Shown: positions 49,760 to 58,523, counted from the first letter of the stretch. The stretch is DNA of 64,000 bases from Streptomyces sp. BK340 (GCF_007827595.1 NZ_VISR01000002.1:310001-374000); one strand, 5' to 3'. Program-made: numbers and translations. Notes: generated by a model from the sequence alone, not told the origin.

Positions 49760-50827
49760 TCAGTCGAGGGCGGGGTAGTCGGTGTAACCGCGGTGGTCGC
49801 CGCCGTAGAAGGTGGCCGGGTCCGGGGTGTTGAACGGACCGCCGGCGGCCAGGCGCCGGGGCAGGTCGGGGTTGGCCAGGAACAGCGCCCCGTAGGCCAC
49901 CATGTCCGCGATCCCGTCCTCCAGCAGCTTCAGCTCGTCGGGGCCGGTGACGTCGGGGTGCGTGAACGGGTTCAGGACGAAGGTGCCGGGCCAGGCCCTG
50001 CGCAGCGCCGTGGTCAGGCCGCGGTCCGGTCCCTCCATCAGGTGCAGGTAGGCGAGTTCCAGGCCGGCGAGCCGGTCGAGCAGGGCGGGGTAGACCTCGC
50101 CCGGGTCGTCCTCGGACATGTCGTTGAACGGGTTTCCGGGCGAGATCCGCAGACCGACCCGGTGGCCGCCGATCGCCTCGGCCACGGCCGTGACGACCTC
50201 GACGGCGAAGCGGATCCGGCCCTCGGTGCCGCCGCCCCAGGCGTCGGTGCGCCGGTTGCTTCCGGACGCGAGGAACTGGTGGATCAGGTAGCCGTTGGCG
50301 CCGTGGATCTCCACGCCGTCGAACCCGGCCTCGACCGCGCCCCGGGCCGCGTAGGCGAAGTCGTCGACGGTCTGCCGGATCTCCGCCTCGCTCAGCTCCT
50401 TCGGCGTCACGAAGTCCTGCGGGCCCTCGTGGGTGTAGACCTGCCCCTTGGCGGCCACCGCCGACGGCCCCACCGGCACCAGGCCGTCGGGCAGGAGCTT
50501 CGGGTGGCCGATCCGCCCGGTGTGCATCAGCTGCGCGAAGATCACGCCGCCCTCGCGGTGCACGGCGTCGGTGACCGTCCGCCATGCCCGCACCTGCCCG
50601 GCCGTGTGCAGGCCGGGGGTGTCGGGGTAGCCCTGGCCGACAGGCGAGGGCTGGATGCCCTCCGTGACGATCAGGCCGGCGCCGGCGCGCTGCGCGTAGT
50701 ACGTCGCCATCAGCTCGGTCGGCTCAGCGCCGGGCCCGTAGGCGCGGCTGCGGGTCATCGGGGCCATCACGACGCGGTTCACCAGGCGCCTGCCGCCCAG
50801 GACGATCGGTTCGAAAGCAGTGGTCAT
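49760..50827 (-). CDS. Old yellow enzyme-type ene-reductase
   Basis: The 355-residue FMN-dependent TIM barrel of the OYE family has MAPMTRSRA, the substrate-binding HGANGYLIHQF, and a C-terminal DMVAYGALFLANPDLP. It reduces activated alkenes with NADPH. ATG 50827 follows GAGGAAGAG. It is divergent from a MarR gene, and a large palindrome covers the promoter, as in NemR/MarR-controlled electrophile responses. Confidence 0.92.
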   Translation of the reverse strand: MTTAFEPIVLGGRRLVNRVVMAPMTRSRAYGPGAEPTELMATYYAQRAGAGLIVTEGIQPSPVGQGYPDTPGLHTAGQVRAWRTVTDAVHREGGVIFAQLMHTGRIGHPKLLPDGLVPVGPSAVAAKGQVYTHEGPQDFVTPKELSEAEIRQTVDDFAYAARGAVEAGFDGVEIHGANGYLIHQFLASGSNRRTDAWGGGTEGRIRFAVEVVTAVAEAIGGHRVGLRISPGNPFNDMSEDDPGEVYPALLDRLAGLELAYLHLMEGPDRGLTTALRRAWPGTFVLNPFTHPDVTGPDELKLLEDGIADMVAYGALFLANPDLPRRLAAGGPFNTPDPATFYGGDHRGYTDYPALD

Positions 50828-50855
50828 GGTCTCTTCCTCGGGAAGCGATGCTCGA

Positions 50856-50877
50856 TTTACCTGTCCGAACAGGTAAA
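50856..50877. promoter_or_regulatory. MarR operator between ene-reductase and marR
   Basis: Perfect 9-bp arms TTTACCTGT and ACAGGTAAA surround CCGA, starting 29 bp before the ene-reductase start codon. The long AT-containing dyad is by far the best candidate for binding by the neighbouring MarR protein. Confidence 0.75.
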
Positions 50878-51046
50878 CCCGCTGAACCCATTCCCGAGGT
50901 CGAATGTGAGGTGCATCACGCATGGTGACCTGCTCATATCTTCTCCGAAGTCAGAACGGACGGCCGAGCGGCCTCCGCCGGGGTAGAATTGGCTGCTCGG
51001 CCAGGCAGGCGGGGAAGTGAAGCAGTGGGGGAAGCGGGAGAGGAAG

Positions 51047-51553
51047 ATGGCGCAGTCCGAGCCGGAGCCCACCGTCCCGGTGCCGGCCGCGGCCGGCGGC
51101 GGACCGGTCAGCCACGCGATCTTCCGCCTGGCCCGTCTGCACCGCATGTTCGCGGGACAGCTGCTGCGCCGCACCGGCCTGCATCCGGGTCAGGAGCTGG
51201 TGATGATGCACCTGTGGGAACTCGGCCCCCAGCGCCAGGCCGACCTGGTGCGGCTGCTGGACTCCGACGCCGCCACCATGACCCGCACCGTCAAGCGCCT
51301 CGAACAGGCCGGCTTCGTGCGCCGCCGCCCCTCGCCGACCGACAGGCGTGCGTCCCTCATCGAACCCACGGCGGCCAGCCAAGCCCTGCGCCACGAGGTC
51401 GAGCAGATGTGGAGCCAGTTGGAGGACCTCGTGACCGCGGACCTCTCACCCGGCGAACGGACCGCGGCCCTGGTCACCCTGGAACGCCTGGAACACAACC
51501 TCGCACAGGCCGCCGCGGATCCGGCGGACCCGGAGACGGATGCGGAGCGCTGA
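51047..51553 (+). CDS. MarR-family transcriptional regulator
   Basis: The 168-residue winged-helix regulator has LVRLLDSDAATMTRTVKRLEQAG and the wing PSPTDRRASLI. ATG 51047 follows GGGAGAGGAA; GTG 51017, also with a good AGGCGGGG, would add 10 residues. It is divergent from the ene-reductase, with the palindrome at 50856 in between. It likely senses electrophiles or aromatic acids. Confidence 0.9.
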   Translation: MAQSEPEPTVPVPAAAGGGPVSHAIFRLARLHRMFAGQLLRRTGLHPGQELVMMHLWELGPQRQADLVRLLDSDAATMTRTVKRLEQAGFVRRRPSPTDRRASLIEPTAASQALRHEVEQMWSQLEDLVTADLSPGERTAALVTLERLEHNLAQAAADPADPETDAER

Positions 51554-51633
51554 CGGCGGTCGCCACGTCGGCTGCCCCGTCGGCTGCCATTTGATCGCCT
51601 GTCAGCGGACGGGCAAGGGGCCGGGCGCAGCCC

Positions 51634-51843
51634 TCAGGTAATGCTTTCCGAGTGCCCGTCAGGGAAGACGCACGTGGGGCCGCGGTAGGGGCCGCCCGGG
51701 TTGACCGTTCCACCCTGGGCTGTGCACTGATCGGAGGAGATGACCGGATACGTCGCTGCCTGAGCGGTGGCGGCGCCGACGGCACTCACGCCGAGGAGGG
51801 TTGCTGCGGCGAGGGCGAGCCCCAGCAGTCGTCGTATGCGCAT
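51634..51843 (-). CDS. Small secreted protein of unknown function
   Basis: The 69-residue protein has a Sec signal peptide (MRIRRLLGLALAAATLLGVS and cleavage near AQA-AT), leaving about 40 residues with two cysteines that could form a disulphide (DQCTAQGG and PTCVFPD). ATG 51843 is backed by GAGAGGAG. It looks like other short streptomycete exported proteins; no family name is known to me. Confidence 0.7.
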   Translation of the reverse strand: MRIRRLLGLALAAATLLGVSAVGAATAQAATYPVISSDQCTAQGGTVNPGGPYRGPTCVFPDGHSESIT

Positions 51844-51881
51844 GGCTTTCTCCTCTCGCGTGCCAGTCGCTGGGACACGCT

Positions 51882-52385
51882 CTAGTCCCCGCAGAACTTC
51901 TTCTCCGCCGCGGCCGCGCCGTCCCTGAATCCTTGCCGGAAGTTCTCGTTGACCGTGACGCCCTGCAGTTGCCGCACGTCGCAATCACTCTTCATGGCCG
52001 CGTAACCCGCCTTGTAGCCTGCCGCGTACTGCTCCTGCGCACTCTGGCGTGCCCCTTGCTCGGCCGTGCCGCACCTGGCCGCGGGGCTGCCGACCTGCCG
52101 GGCGGTGATGGTGCCGCGGGCCTGAGTGATCGTCGCGGAGAAGTTTCCGCCGGCGTCCGTCCGCACGGTGCCCTGGGCTCCGTGCGCGGACTCGATGAAA
52201 ACGGCCTTGTTCGGCTGGAAGTCCTCGCCGATGACCTTCAGGTTCGCCCGACCGTCGGCCCGCGAGACAGCGCAGGTGGGCGACACCGCCGCGGCCGGCG
52301 AGGCGGCGAGCTCCACCGCCCCGGCTGTCAACGACGACACCACCAGGGGGGCCAGCACCGCCAGGCGTACGCGTCGAGCGTTCAT
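51882..52385 (-). CDS. Secreted protein, probably with repeat-like C-terminus
   Basis: The 167-residue protein has a signal peptide (about 1-33, AAA site) and a beta-rich N-terminal mature part with VIGEDFQPNKAVFIES, resembling bacterial Ig-like domains. A helical tail follows, with GYKAGYAAMKSDCD and FRQGFRDGAAAAEKKFC. Four cysteines may form disulphides. ATG 52385 follows GGAGCC. It precedes the small secreted protein gene by 38 bp on the same strand, possibly the same transcript. Confidence 0.7.
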   Translation of the reverse strand: MNARRVRLAVLAPLVVSSLTAGAVELAASPAAAVSPTCAVSRADGRANLKVIGEDFQPNKAVFIESAHGAQGTVRTDAGGNFSATITQARGTITARQVGSPAARCGTAEQGARQSAQEQYAAGYKAGYAAMKSDCDVRQLQGVTVNENFRQGFRDGAAAAEKKFCGD

Positions 52386-52838
52386 GGGAGGGCTCCTACG
52401 TGGCTCGCCCCCCTTCAGCCTCTGCCCTCCAGCGTCTCTCCGACGGTAAGGGGTGTCAAAATGGCGACAAATCCTGGCGGTTGATCGGGATTTCGTGCCC
52501 TGTCCCGCAGTGCGCAGCGGGCACGAAAGCGAGTGCGGCTCTGACCCGGATGGCCATGTCTGGCACGGCTGTGGCACGGGGACCGTCTGATGTCCCGCAA
52601 CATGGCTTCGCGGATGAACACCTGCAGTGGTACTCAACGCGCCATCCCTGACCAGGGAAAGCGGTCGCGTCTGTCGTCGTTGGCTGCCCTCGGACGGTCA
52701 CCTGCGGCAATGCCCTGATGGCGGCCCGGGGTTGCAGTCGCGGCGACGAGGGATTGCGGCCATGCTGGCAGGGGAGCGTGGCTGGCTTCGCGCGGGCGGT
52801 GTGCATCGGTGACCGCGCTGCACAGGAAGGCTGCTGCC
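52386..52838. other. 453-bp intergenic stretch without a supported gene
   Basis: The stretch lies between divergent genes for a secreted protein and a membrane protein. GC and codon-position bias are lower than in neighbouring genes. No frame has a recognisable product. It must contain at least two promoters, but no clear -35/-10 or operator stands out. Confidence 0.5.
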
Positions 52839-53249
52839 ATGACAACGGTGCCGAACAGGACACAGCGAGGACACGCGATCATCGACGCCTCCTCGTTCGC
52901 CGGGATCATGATGATGCTCAGTGGGCCCCTCAGCATTCTGATGGGCGCAGCCGGAATCGCACAGGACACCCTGTTCACAGCGTCCCGGTACTCCTACCGG
53001 TTCGACCTGACGGCTTGGGGCTGGATCCACCTTGTGCTCGGAGTGGCACTCGTCATTGCCGGCCTGGGAGTCCTTACGGGCCAGAGCTGGGGTCGCGGGG
53101 CCGGTGTGGCGGTGGCAGCGATCAGCCTGATCACCCAGTTCATGTTCGTTCCGTACTACCCGTTGTGGGCCATCCCCATGATGACGATCGACCTCCTGAT
53201 CCTGTTTGCGCTGACGAGGGTCCACATCGAGACCAGCGATGGTGAGTGA
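52839..53249 (+). CDS. DUF7144-type four-helix membrane protein
   Basis: The 136-residue protein has four hydrophobic helices (about 20-42, 64-82, 87-105, 110-127) with a central WGWIHLVLGVALVIAG. Such small membrane proteins are frequent in streptomycetes. ATG 52839 follows AGGAAGG. Function unknown. Confidence 0.8.
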   Translation: MTTVPNRTQRGHAIIDASSFAGIMMMLSGPLSILMGAAGIAQDTLFTASRYSYRFDLTAWGWIHLVLGVALVIAGLGVLTGQSWGRGAGVAVAAISLITQFMFVPYYPLWAIPMMTIDLLILFALTRVHIETSDGE

Positions 53250-53285
53250 ACCTCACGGCATTGCAACACTCCCGCCGCGTCCGGC

Positions 53286-53477
53286 TTGAGTCTGCGTGAG
53301 CTGATGACCAGGACGGGGCACAGCGCGCCTCGCGCGGCGCTGATCTACCAGCACATGGTCAATGGCTGTGACCGGGAGATCGCCGATCGGCTCGGCTCGA
53401 TGATCTGCAAGGAGCGGGGTGGCCCTTTCCTGGCTTCGCTATTCCTGCCGCCACAGCGCCGGTGCCTGCAGCCGTGA
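53286..53477 (+). pseudogene. Remnant of a tyrosine recombinase (integrase) C-terminus
   Basis: The frame reads LRELMTRTGHSAPRAALIYQHMV and ADRLGSMICKERGG, corresponding to the last 55 or so residues of phage/ICE integrases in Streptomyces. GHSAPRAALIYQH carries the conserved GH and catalytic Tyr region. There is no upstream catalytic domain, start codon or ribosome site. Sequence after about 53430 is unrelated. It marks a former integrative element. Confidence 0.65.
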
Positions 53478-53494
53478 GGGAGGCCTCAGGGGAG

Positions 53495-54976
53495 TCACAC
53501 GCGATGCCGGAGACGCACTGCCAGGGCCGGGCACTGGTTGACGGCGCGGCGGGCGCCGTGCTCCTGCCAGGGGGCGACCGGGATGGTGGTGGAGGTCGGG
53601 TAACCGTGCGGGCCGAGGCGAATGAGGTCCGGGGCCAGCACGGCGCACAGACCGTGACCGGTGCAGCGGGACCAGTCCACCTCCAGCCGGGCGCCCTTCG
53701 CAGGCGGGAGGGGCAGTACGCCCTGCACGGGACGGCCGCAGCCGGGGCCGGACAGGTGGGCGTCGACGTCTTCGGAGAAGACGTCCAGCGCGGTGAGCAG
53801 GAAGCGGGCCGTGCCGTCCGGGTGCGAGCAGGCACCACCGCCCTGGGCTGCGCCGAGGGCGCACCGGGCGTCCTCCAGCACCGCGGGCTCGGCAGCACCG
53901 GCGGCCAGCACGGCCAGGGCCTCGGCGGCATCGGGCAGCCCGCGCTTGCACGGTCCGCACTGGCCGGCGGACTCGGCCGCCAGCCAGGCCGCGACCCGGG
54001 CGGTCTCGCCGAGCGGGCAGGTGTCGTCGGGGAGCGCGACGACCGCCCCCGCGCCAAGGGTCCCGCCGAGGCCGGCGAGTCCGGCGCGGGAGAGCGGGGC
54101 GTCGATGGCGTCCGACGGGTGCAGCCAGGCGCCGTGGTAGCCGCCCACCAGCACGCCGGCGCCCGGCTGGAGGCCGCAGGCGTCCAGTACCGGGCCCAGC
54201 CGGGAGCCGGTCGGAACCTCGACCACCAGCGGATCGGCGCCCGGCCGGTTGACGGTGAGCAGGATCGTGCCGGGTTCGGCGGCGGTGCCGACGGCGGCGT
54301 AGGAGTCAGGTCCAAGCCGGGCCGCGACGGCGAGTTGGGCCCAGGTCTCGGCGTTGGAGAGCAGCGTCGGACGGCGACGCACCCCGCCCGTTCCGCCGTC
54401 GGCCGCGCGGGCCTTCAACGGCGCCGGTACCACGGGCAGACCGTTGACGCCCCGGATCAGGGCCCCGGATTCGCCGGAGACGAAGCGGTCGGGCAGGCAT
54501 ATGGTCCGGGCCGGGCAGGGAAGTTCGCGCTCGGCGAGGGCTGCCGGAACCGAAATCTCACCGGGACTGCCCGCGGCGACGCCGATCACGATCTCCTCGG
54601 CGCCGAACGCGGCGGCGGCCAGGCAGGCGCCGTCCAGTACCAGGTGCGGCGTACGGGCGAGCAGCATCTTGTCCTTGGCGCTGGCCGGTTCACCCTCCGC
54701 GCCGTTCACCACGACGACCGGCGGTGCCCCCATGCGGTCGGCGACGGCGAGTGCGGCCCGGGCCTTGCGGGAGAACGGGAAGCCGGCGCCGCCGCGGCCG
54801 GACAGGCCGACGGCTTCGGCCAGGGCGAGCAGACCGTCCCGGTCCGGTTGGAGGAGCGGCGGGTGTACACGGGTGTGCGCGGCGAGGTCCAGGCGCTGGT
54901 GGCGGTCCAGGCCGGCGGTCATCCGGGCCGAATCCAGCCAGCGCACCTCGAGCAGCTTCGGCGGTGCGACCTTCAC
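53495..54976 (-). CDS. NuoF-like FMN/FeS subunit fused to a ferredoxin domain
   Basis: The protein has 493 residues. The NuoF part binds NAD(P)H and FMN through RGGAGFP (61-67) and NGAEGEP (91-97). Its FeS motif, normally CGxCxPC, reads AGQCGPC, so Cys340 and Cys343 remain but the first Cys is Ala337; Cys372 and Cys383 follow. The C-terminal 60 residues are a P450-type ferredoxin with Cys438-x2-HG-x-Cys444 and Cys482-Pro. GTG 54976 overlaps the upstream cytochrome b-like gene by 4 bp. The pair probably passes electrons from NAD(P)H through FMN and FeS to haem. Confidence 0.85.
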   Translation of the reverse strand: MKVAPPKLLEVRWLDSARMTAGLDRHQRLDLAAHTRVHPPLLQPDRDGLLALAEAVGLSGRGGAGFPFSRKARAALAVADRMGAPPVVVVNGAEGEPASAKDKMLLARTPHLVLDGACLAAAAFGAEEIVIGVAAGSPGEISVPAALAERELPCPARTICLPDRFVSGESGALIRGVNGLPVVPAPLKARAADGGTGGVRRRPTLLSNAETWAQLAVAARLGPDSYAAVGTAAEPGTILLTVNRPGADPLVVEVPTGSRLGPVLDACGLQPGAGVLVGGYHGAWLHPSDAIDAPLSRAGLAGLGGTLGAGAVVALPDDTCPLGETARVAAWLAAESAGQCGPCKRGLPDAAEALAVLAAGAAEPAVLEDARCALGAAQGGGACSHPDGTARFLLTALDVFSEDVDAHLSGPGCGRPVQGVLPLPPAKGARLEVDWSRCTGHGLCAVLAPDLIRLGPHGYPTSTTIPVAPWQEHGARRAVNQCPALAVRLRHRV

Positions 54977-55815
54977 TCGCTGTTCCCTGGCTGGGCCAGG
55001 CGGACCGGCCGGGGCCCTGGTCTCGCGGCGTGCCTGGGCTGGCCGAGCTGGCCGGCACTCCGTGCCGACGGGCGAGCCGCCGACGTCGACGCCGCGGGCC
55101 ACCCGGGCCGGGCGATCGGGCGGGCACCGGTGGCGGGCCAGGAGGACCGCGCGGACAGGGCGGCCAGCGCGGCCGGGCGGACCGCGGCCGGCCGATATGC
55201 ATTGGCGCCACGCCGACGCCGACGCAAGGTCCGGTGACGGCCCAGGTAGGAAAGGGCACGGACCAACAGTGCGAGCGCCACCAGGGCCGCGCACAAGCCG
55301 TAGCCCCAGAGCACCCACGCGTGCGCCTTGCGCCCCGCCGTCAGCCCGTGTGCCAGTGAGACCGGCCAGCAGACGTACGCAGACGAGTGCAGCACCCGCC
55401 ACAGCCAGGGGCGGCGGCCGGCGAACCGGCCCCGGAGCACGCCGGTGGCCGTGATCAGGACGAGCAGGTCGGCGGCGATGGTGCCCAGGCTCACCGCAAG
55501 GGCGGCGCCGCCGGTGAAGGGGACCACCGCGGTCTGCGGAGCGGCGTGCCGCTCGACGACCTTGACCGCGATGTGAGTGGCCAGGAAGCCGAGCGCCGCG
55601 ACGGCGCTCGCCCGGTGCACCGACTGCACGGCCACCCGCAGCCGGGGGGTCAGCACCAGCCGGTCGGTGGCGGCGAGCCCGCAGGTGACCACGGCGGTGA
55701 GCGAGAGCAGGGTGAAGACGCCGGCGAAGTGGTCCAGGAAGGTCATCACCCGGCCGACTGCTGCGCCCGGCGCGGCAGCGAGCGCAGGACGGGCGAGCAG
55801 GGCGACGCTGGACAT
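54973..55815 (-). CDS. Cytochrome b/ferric-reductase-like membrane protein
   Basis: The 280-residue protein has six hydrophobic helices and histidines at helix faces in HRASAVAALGFLATHIAVKV and RVLHSSAYVCWPVSLAHG, suitable for two b-type haems. It resembles ferric reductase or YedZ-type membrane domains. The C-terminal 70 residues are basic and Ala/Pro/Arg-rich. ATG 55815 follows GAAGAAGG. It is coupled to the NuoF-ferredoxin gene; the electron acceptor is unknown. Confidence 0.8.
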   Translation of the reverse strand: MSSVALLARPALAAAPGAAVGRVMTFLDHFAGVFTLLSLTAVVTCGLAATDRLVLTPRLRVAVQSVHRASAVAALGFLATHIAVKVVERHAAPQTAVVPFTGGAALAVSLGTIAADLLVLITATGVLRGRFAGRRPWLWRVLHSSAYVCWPVSLAHGLTAGRKAHAWVLWGYGLCAALVALALLVRALSYLGRHRTLRRRRRGANAYRPAAVRPAALAALSARSSWPATGARPIARPGWPAASTSAARPSARSAGQLGQPRHAARPGPRPVRLAQPGNSE

Positions 55816-56370
55816 GGGCACCTTCTTCCTTGCGCTCGGGTCGCGCAGCCGGGCCGTGGAGGGATCGGATCGGGATTCGACATGCCCACGTCGGGGGGAC
55901 GGCACCGCCGGGGGTGTGGCACCGGCGGCACTGCACGGCAGGGCACATCGTTAGCTCGCACCCCAGCTCAGTGCCAAATGCTTCTGATACGGCCCACGAC
56001 CGTAGCGACCCCCGGCATCGACGCCGGTTTCCCGGGCGCAGGCGGCAGTTTGCGGTCCACGACCCTGCCTAGTAGATAGCGAAAGTGGCGTGACCAGGCT
56101 CACCGTGCAGAAGTCATCGACCGTGTCAAGATCCTGGGCCGGGCGATCACCTGGTCCAGAAGTACTGCCATCACGAAGAGTGCGGTACTCGCGGAGACCG
56201 GAATGTCGGACGCCGGGACATTTGCGGGCCGAGGGAGCCGGTGTCGGCTGACTGCGGCGATGAAGTCGGCAGGAGAGCTCCACGCGCGGATCGTGCCGGC
56301 TTCGATGAACCTGCCGTACGCCCGCCGATCCGGGGGCTGAACTCCACAGCGGCTTGGCCCTTCACCACTG

Positions 56371-56708
56371 CTGACGCAGGTCGGACAGCTGAGCCGGATC
56401 GAGACCGGGCGCCGGCGCATCAGCCTCGACCAGCTGATCTCGCTGGCCCGCGCCCGGGGTACAGCCCTCGATCAGCTGGTGGAGTCCGTCGACGACGGCG
56501 ACATCGTGATCCGTCCTCAGCGCGACGAACAACGGGGGACGACCTGGCTGCTGAGCCGCGACTCCGGCCCGTCCGGCGCCACCGTCGCCAAGATGCGCAT
56601 CACCGACGAAGCCCGCGAGGGCGGCAACGACCAGCTCGGCGTTCACCCCGGCAAGGACTGGTTTTCGCCGTCCTGTCCGGAACCGTCACCCTGTGCTCGG
56701 CAGGTTGA
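56371..56708 (+). pseudogene. XRE-cupin regulator pseudogene
   Basis: From 56371 the frame reads GQLSRIETGRRRISLDQLIS and GTALDQLVESVDDGDIV, the second half of an XRE helix-turn-helix. MRITDEAR and VHPGKDW, the start of a cupin domain, follow. At about 56662 the frame must shift by one base to continue as FAVLSGTVTLC. The cupin then ends abruptly after a few residues (stop at 56708). Both ends and the frame are damaged. Confidence 0.6.
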
Positions 56709-56720
56709 CGTCGAGGTTGC

Positions 56721-57947
56721 TCAGTCAAGGACCGCGAGGTGGTCGGCAGCGCCCCCGTGCCACTCGATCATGAACAGGGTGGCGTCGTCGCTGGTGCTCC
56801 CGCCCCGTTCCGTCTTCAGCGTGTGAGAGAGCCAGCTCACGCCCGCCCGCACCCCGCCCGACGTCTCCTCCGCAAGGCGGTTGACGCACCGGATGAGGCG
56901 TTCCTCACCGAACGGCTCGCCGCCGGTGACGTGTTCCTCGATGATGCCGTCGGTGTAGCACAGCACCCGGTCGCCCGGCTGGAGCAGGTGCTGTCTGATC
57001 CGGGGCTGCTCACCGCCGAAGCCGACGGGCAGCGTTGTTGCGCTGTCCAGCTGTCGCACGACTTGGCCATCGCGGATCAGTAGCGGCGCGGGGTGTCCCG
57101 CGTTGACCAGCTCCAGCTCACCGGTGGCGATGTTGAGGTGCATCAGCTGCGCCGTGACGAAGTGGTCGGGCCCGAACTGCCGTGAGATGGCGTCGTCCAT
57201 GTACGCGTACTTCTCGGCCAGGCTGACGAATACGCGCCGGGCGTGCCGGTAGGCGCCGATGGCGATGGTCGCCATCGCGGCGGCGTCCAGGCCGTGGCCC
57301 ATCGCGTCGATCACGGCCACATGCAGGATGTTGTCATTGAGGGCGTAGTCGAAGCTGTCGCCGGCCAGGCGGTAGGCGGGCTCCAGGGCGCCGGCCACCT
57401 CGACCTGCGGCACTGTCATCGACAGCGGCGGCAGCAGGCTCCACTGGATCTCCGCGGACACGCTCATCGGCTCCCGGCGCCGGGCCAGGAAGAACTGGTC
57501 GGTGTAGGCGTTCTTGGTGACCAGCATGTCGGCGACCAGCCCGGCGAGCCTGCGCAGCAGGCGCCGGGCGTCGTCGCCGACGGTATCCAGGGTCACGGCC
57601 ATCACACCGACCTCGTCGCTGCCGTCCAGCAGCGGCAGATATATCCGCACGCCGCCCTGGGCCTGCGGTACCTCGACCACGTCCGCGTGCAGGAAGGCCC
57701 GGCTGGCGGGGGAGTCGGCTACCGGCTGGGGCTGGCCGACGTGCAGCTTCCTGCCCGGCAACGGCACCAGCAACTCCTGCGCGTAGTCCTGGAGCAGGAT
57801 GGAGACGTCACGACCACCGATCCCGGCCGCCTCCTCCGCGACCAGCGGAGCAATCAACTGCGGCGGCAACAGCCGCGCCCGGTCCAGCAACAGGCCGAGC
57901 AACCGCTCGCCGAAACCCTCCGACCGGTCCACGCTCTCCTCGCCCAT
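56721..57947 (-). CDS. SpoIIE-family PP2C protein phosphatase
   Basis: The 408-residue protein has an N-terminal sensory region (about 20-180, possibly GAF-like) and a SpoIIE/PP2C phosphatase domain (about 195-405) with GDSFDYAL, VIDAMGHGLDAAAMA, LVNAGHPAPLL, CYTDGIIEE and STSDDATLFMI motifs, all metal-binding Asp present. Such enzymes dephosphorylate anti-anti-sigma factors. No partner is adjacent. ATG 57947 is chosen; upstream residues in the frame are poorly coding. Confidence 0.88.
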   Translation of the reverse strand: MGEESVDRSEGFGERLLGLLLDRARLLPPQLIAPLVAEEAAGIGGRDVSILLQDYAQELLVPLPGRKLHVGQPQPVADSPASRAFLHADVVEVPQAQGGVRIYLPLLDGSDEVGVMAVTLDTVGDDARRLLRRLAGLVADMLVTKNAYTDQFFLARRREPMSVSAEIQWSLLPPLSMTVPQVEVAGALEPAYRLAGDSFDYALNDNILHVAVIDAMGHGLDAAAMATIAIGAYRHARRVFVSLAEKYAYMDDAISRQFGPDHFVTAQLMHLNIATGELELVNAGHPAPLLIRDGQVVRQLDSATTLPVGFGGEQPRIRQHLLQPGDRVLCYTDGIIEEHVTGGEPFGEERLIRCVNRLAEETSGGVRAGVSWLSHTLKTERGGSTSDDATLFMIEWHGGAADHLAVLD

Positions 57948-58092
57948 GGCCCGCTTCGCCGCATCCTTCCCGCCACCCACGCCATTCACGGTCTTCGCAC
58001 AAGACCCGATAAGCCGCCTGAGCGGCCCATTACGCCATGTGTGGCATGTCAGCACACGTTGTCCGCGCAAAGTGAGTTGACTGAGGGAGCGA

Positions 58093-58323
58093 TCACCTCC
58101 AGGCATCGGTCCACAGGCGGAGGCCGCGCTGGTGCGCCGATGACGCGCGGAGCGGGACTTGGCTAGCCGTCGAAAGCAGGCCGGGTTCATGTGCCAAGTC
58201 CAGAAAGCGGCAGTTCGTGTAATCCGCGGCGCGACGACGGTCCGCGAATCGCCCACCGTCGACCACGACGTGCTCAACATCGCGCAGGAAGTAGCTCGCC
58301 GGGGGGCGGTAACACCCCCTCAC
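58093..58323 (-). other. Possible short or degenerate coding fragment
   Basis: The 76-codon frame from GTG 58323 has a fairly coding-like third position and a plausible protein core (ASYFLRDVEHVVVDGGRF, NCRFLDLAHEPGLL). No Shine-Dalgarno sequence is seen, and the end looks random. It may be a remnant in the gene-poor region around the att site. Family unknown. Confidence 0.3.
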
Positions 58324-58478
58324 TGAATCGGGCGGAAGTCCATAAAGCGGACTGCACTGTCGGCGTAGAGTTACCCGAAGTTACTCATCGTGCCGTTCCC
58401 GTCAGGTTCCCATCTGAGGCATATCGGCCCTCCATGATACTCGCGGAGGGTCGGTATGCCCTGTTACCAGGTACTTCC

Positions 58479-58523
58479 TGGCGCCCTCGGCAGGATTCGA
58501 ACCTGCGACACCTGCTTTAGGAG
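58479..58523 (-). other. att site: 3' part of tRNA-Arg(CCU)
   Basis: Read on the minus strand the 45 nt give an anticodon loop CTCCTAA, the 3' arm of the anticodon stem AGCAG, variable region GTGTC, T stem-loop GCAGG-TTCGAAT-CCTGC, acceptor arm CGAGGGC, discriminator G and CCA. The 5' half is missing: bases before the anticodon loop (TCGAA where CTGCT is needed) do not pair. Identity starting at the anticodon loop is the hallmark of tyrosine-recombinase attachment sites. By orientation the element would lie on the higher-coordinate side. Confidence 0.75.

Noticed and set aside
52386..52838. Second integrase remnant
   Set aside because: Some frames show short WHG-like strings, but no continuous match to a recombinase domain could be followed.
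58479..58523. Functional tRNA-Arg gene
   Set aside because: The acceptor 5' strand, D arm and 5' anticodon stem are absent, so it is only a 3' fragment.
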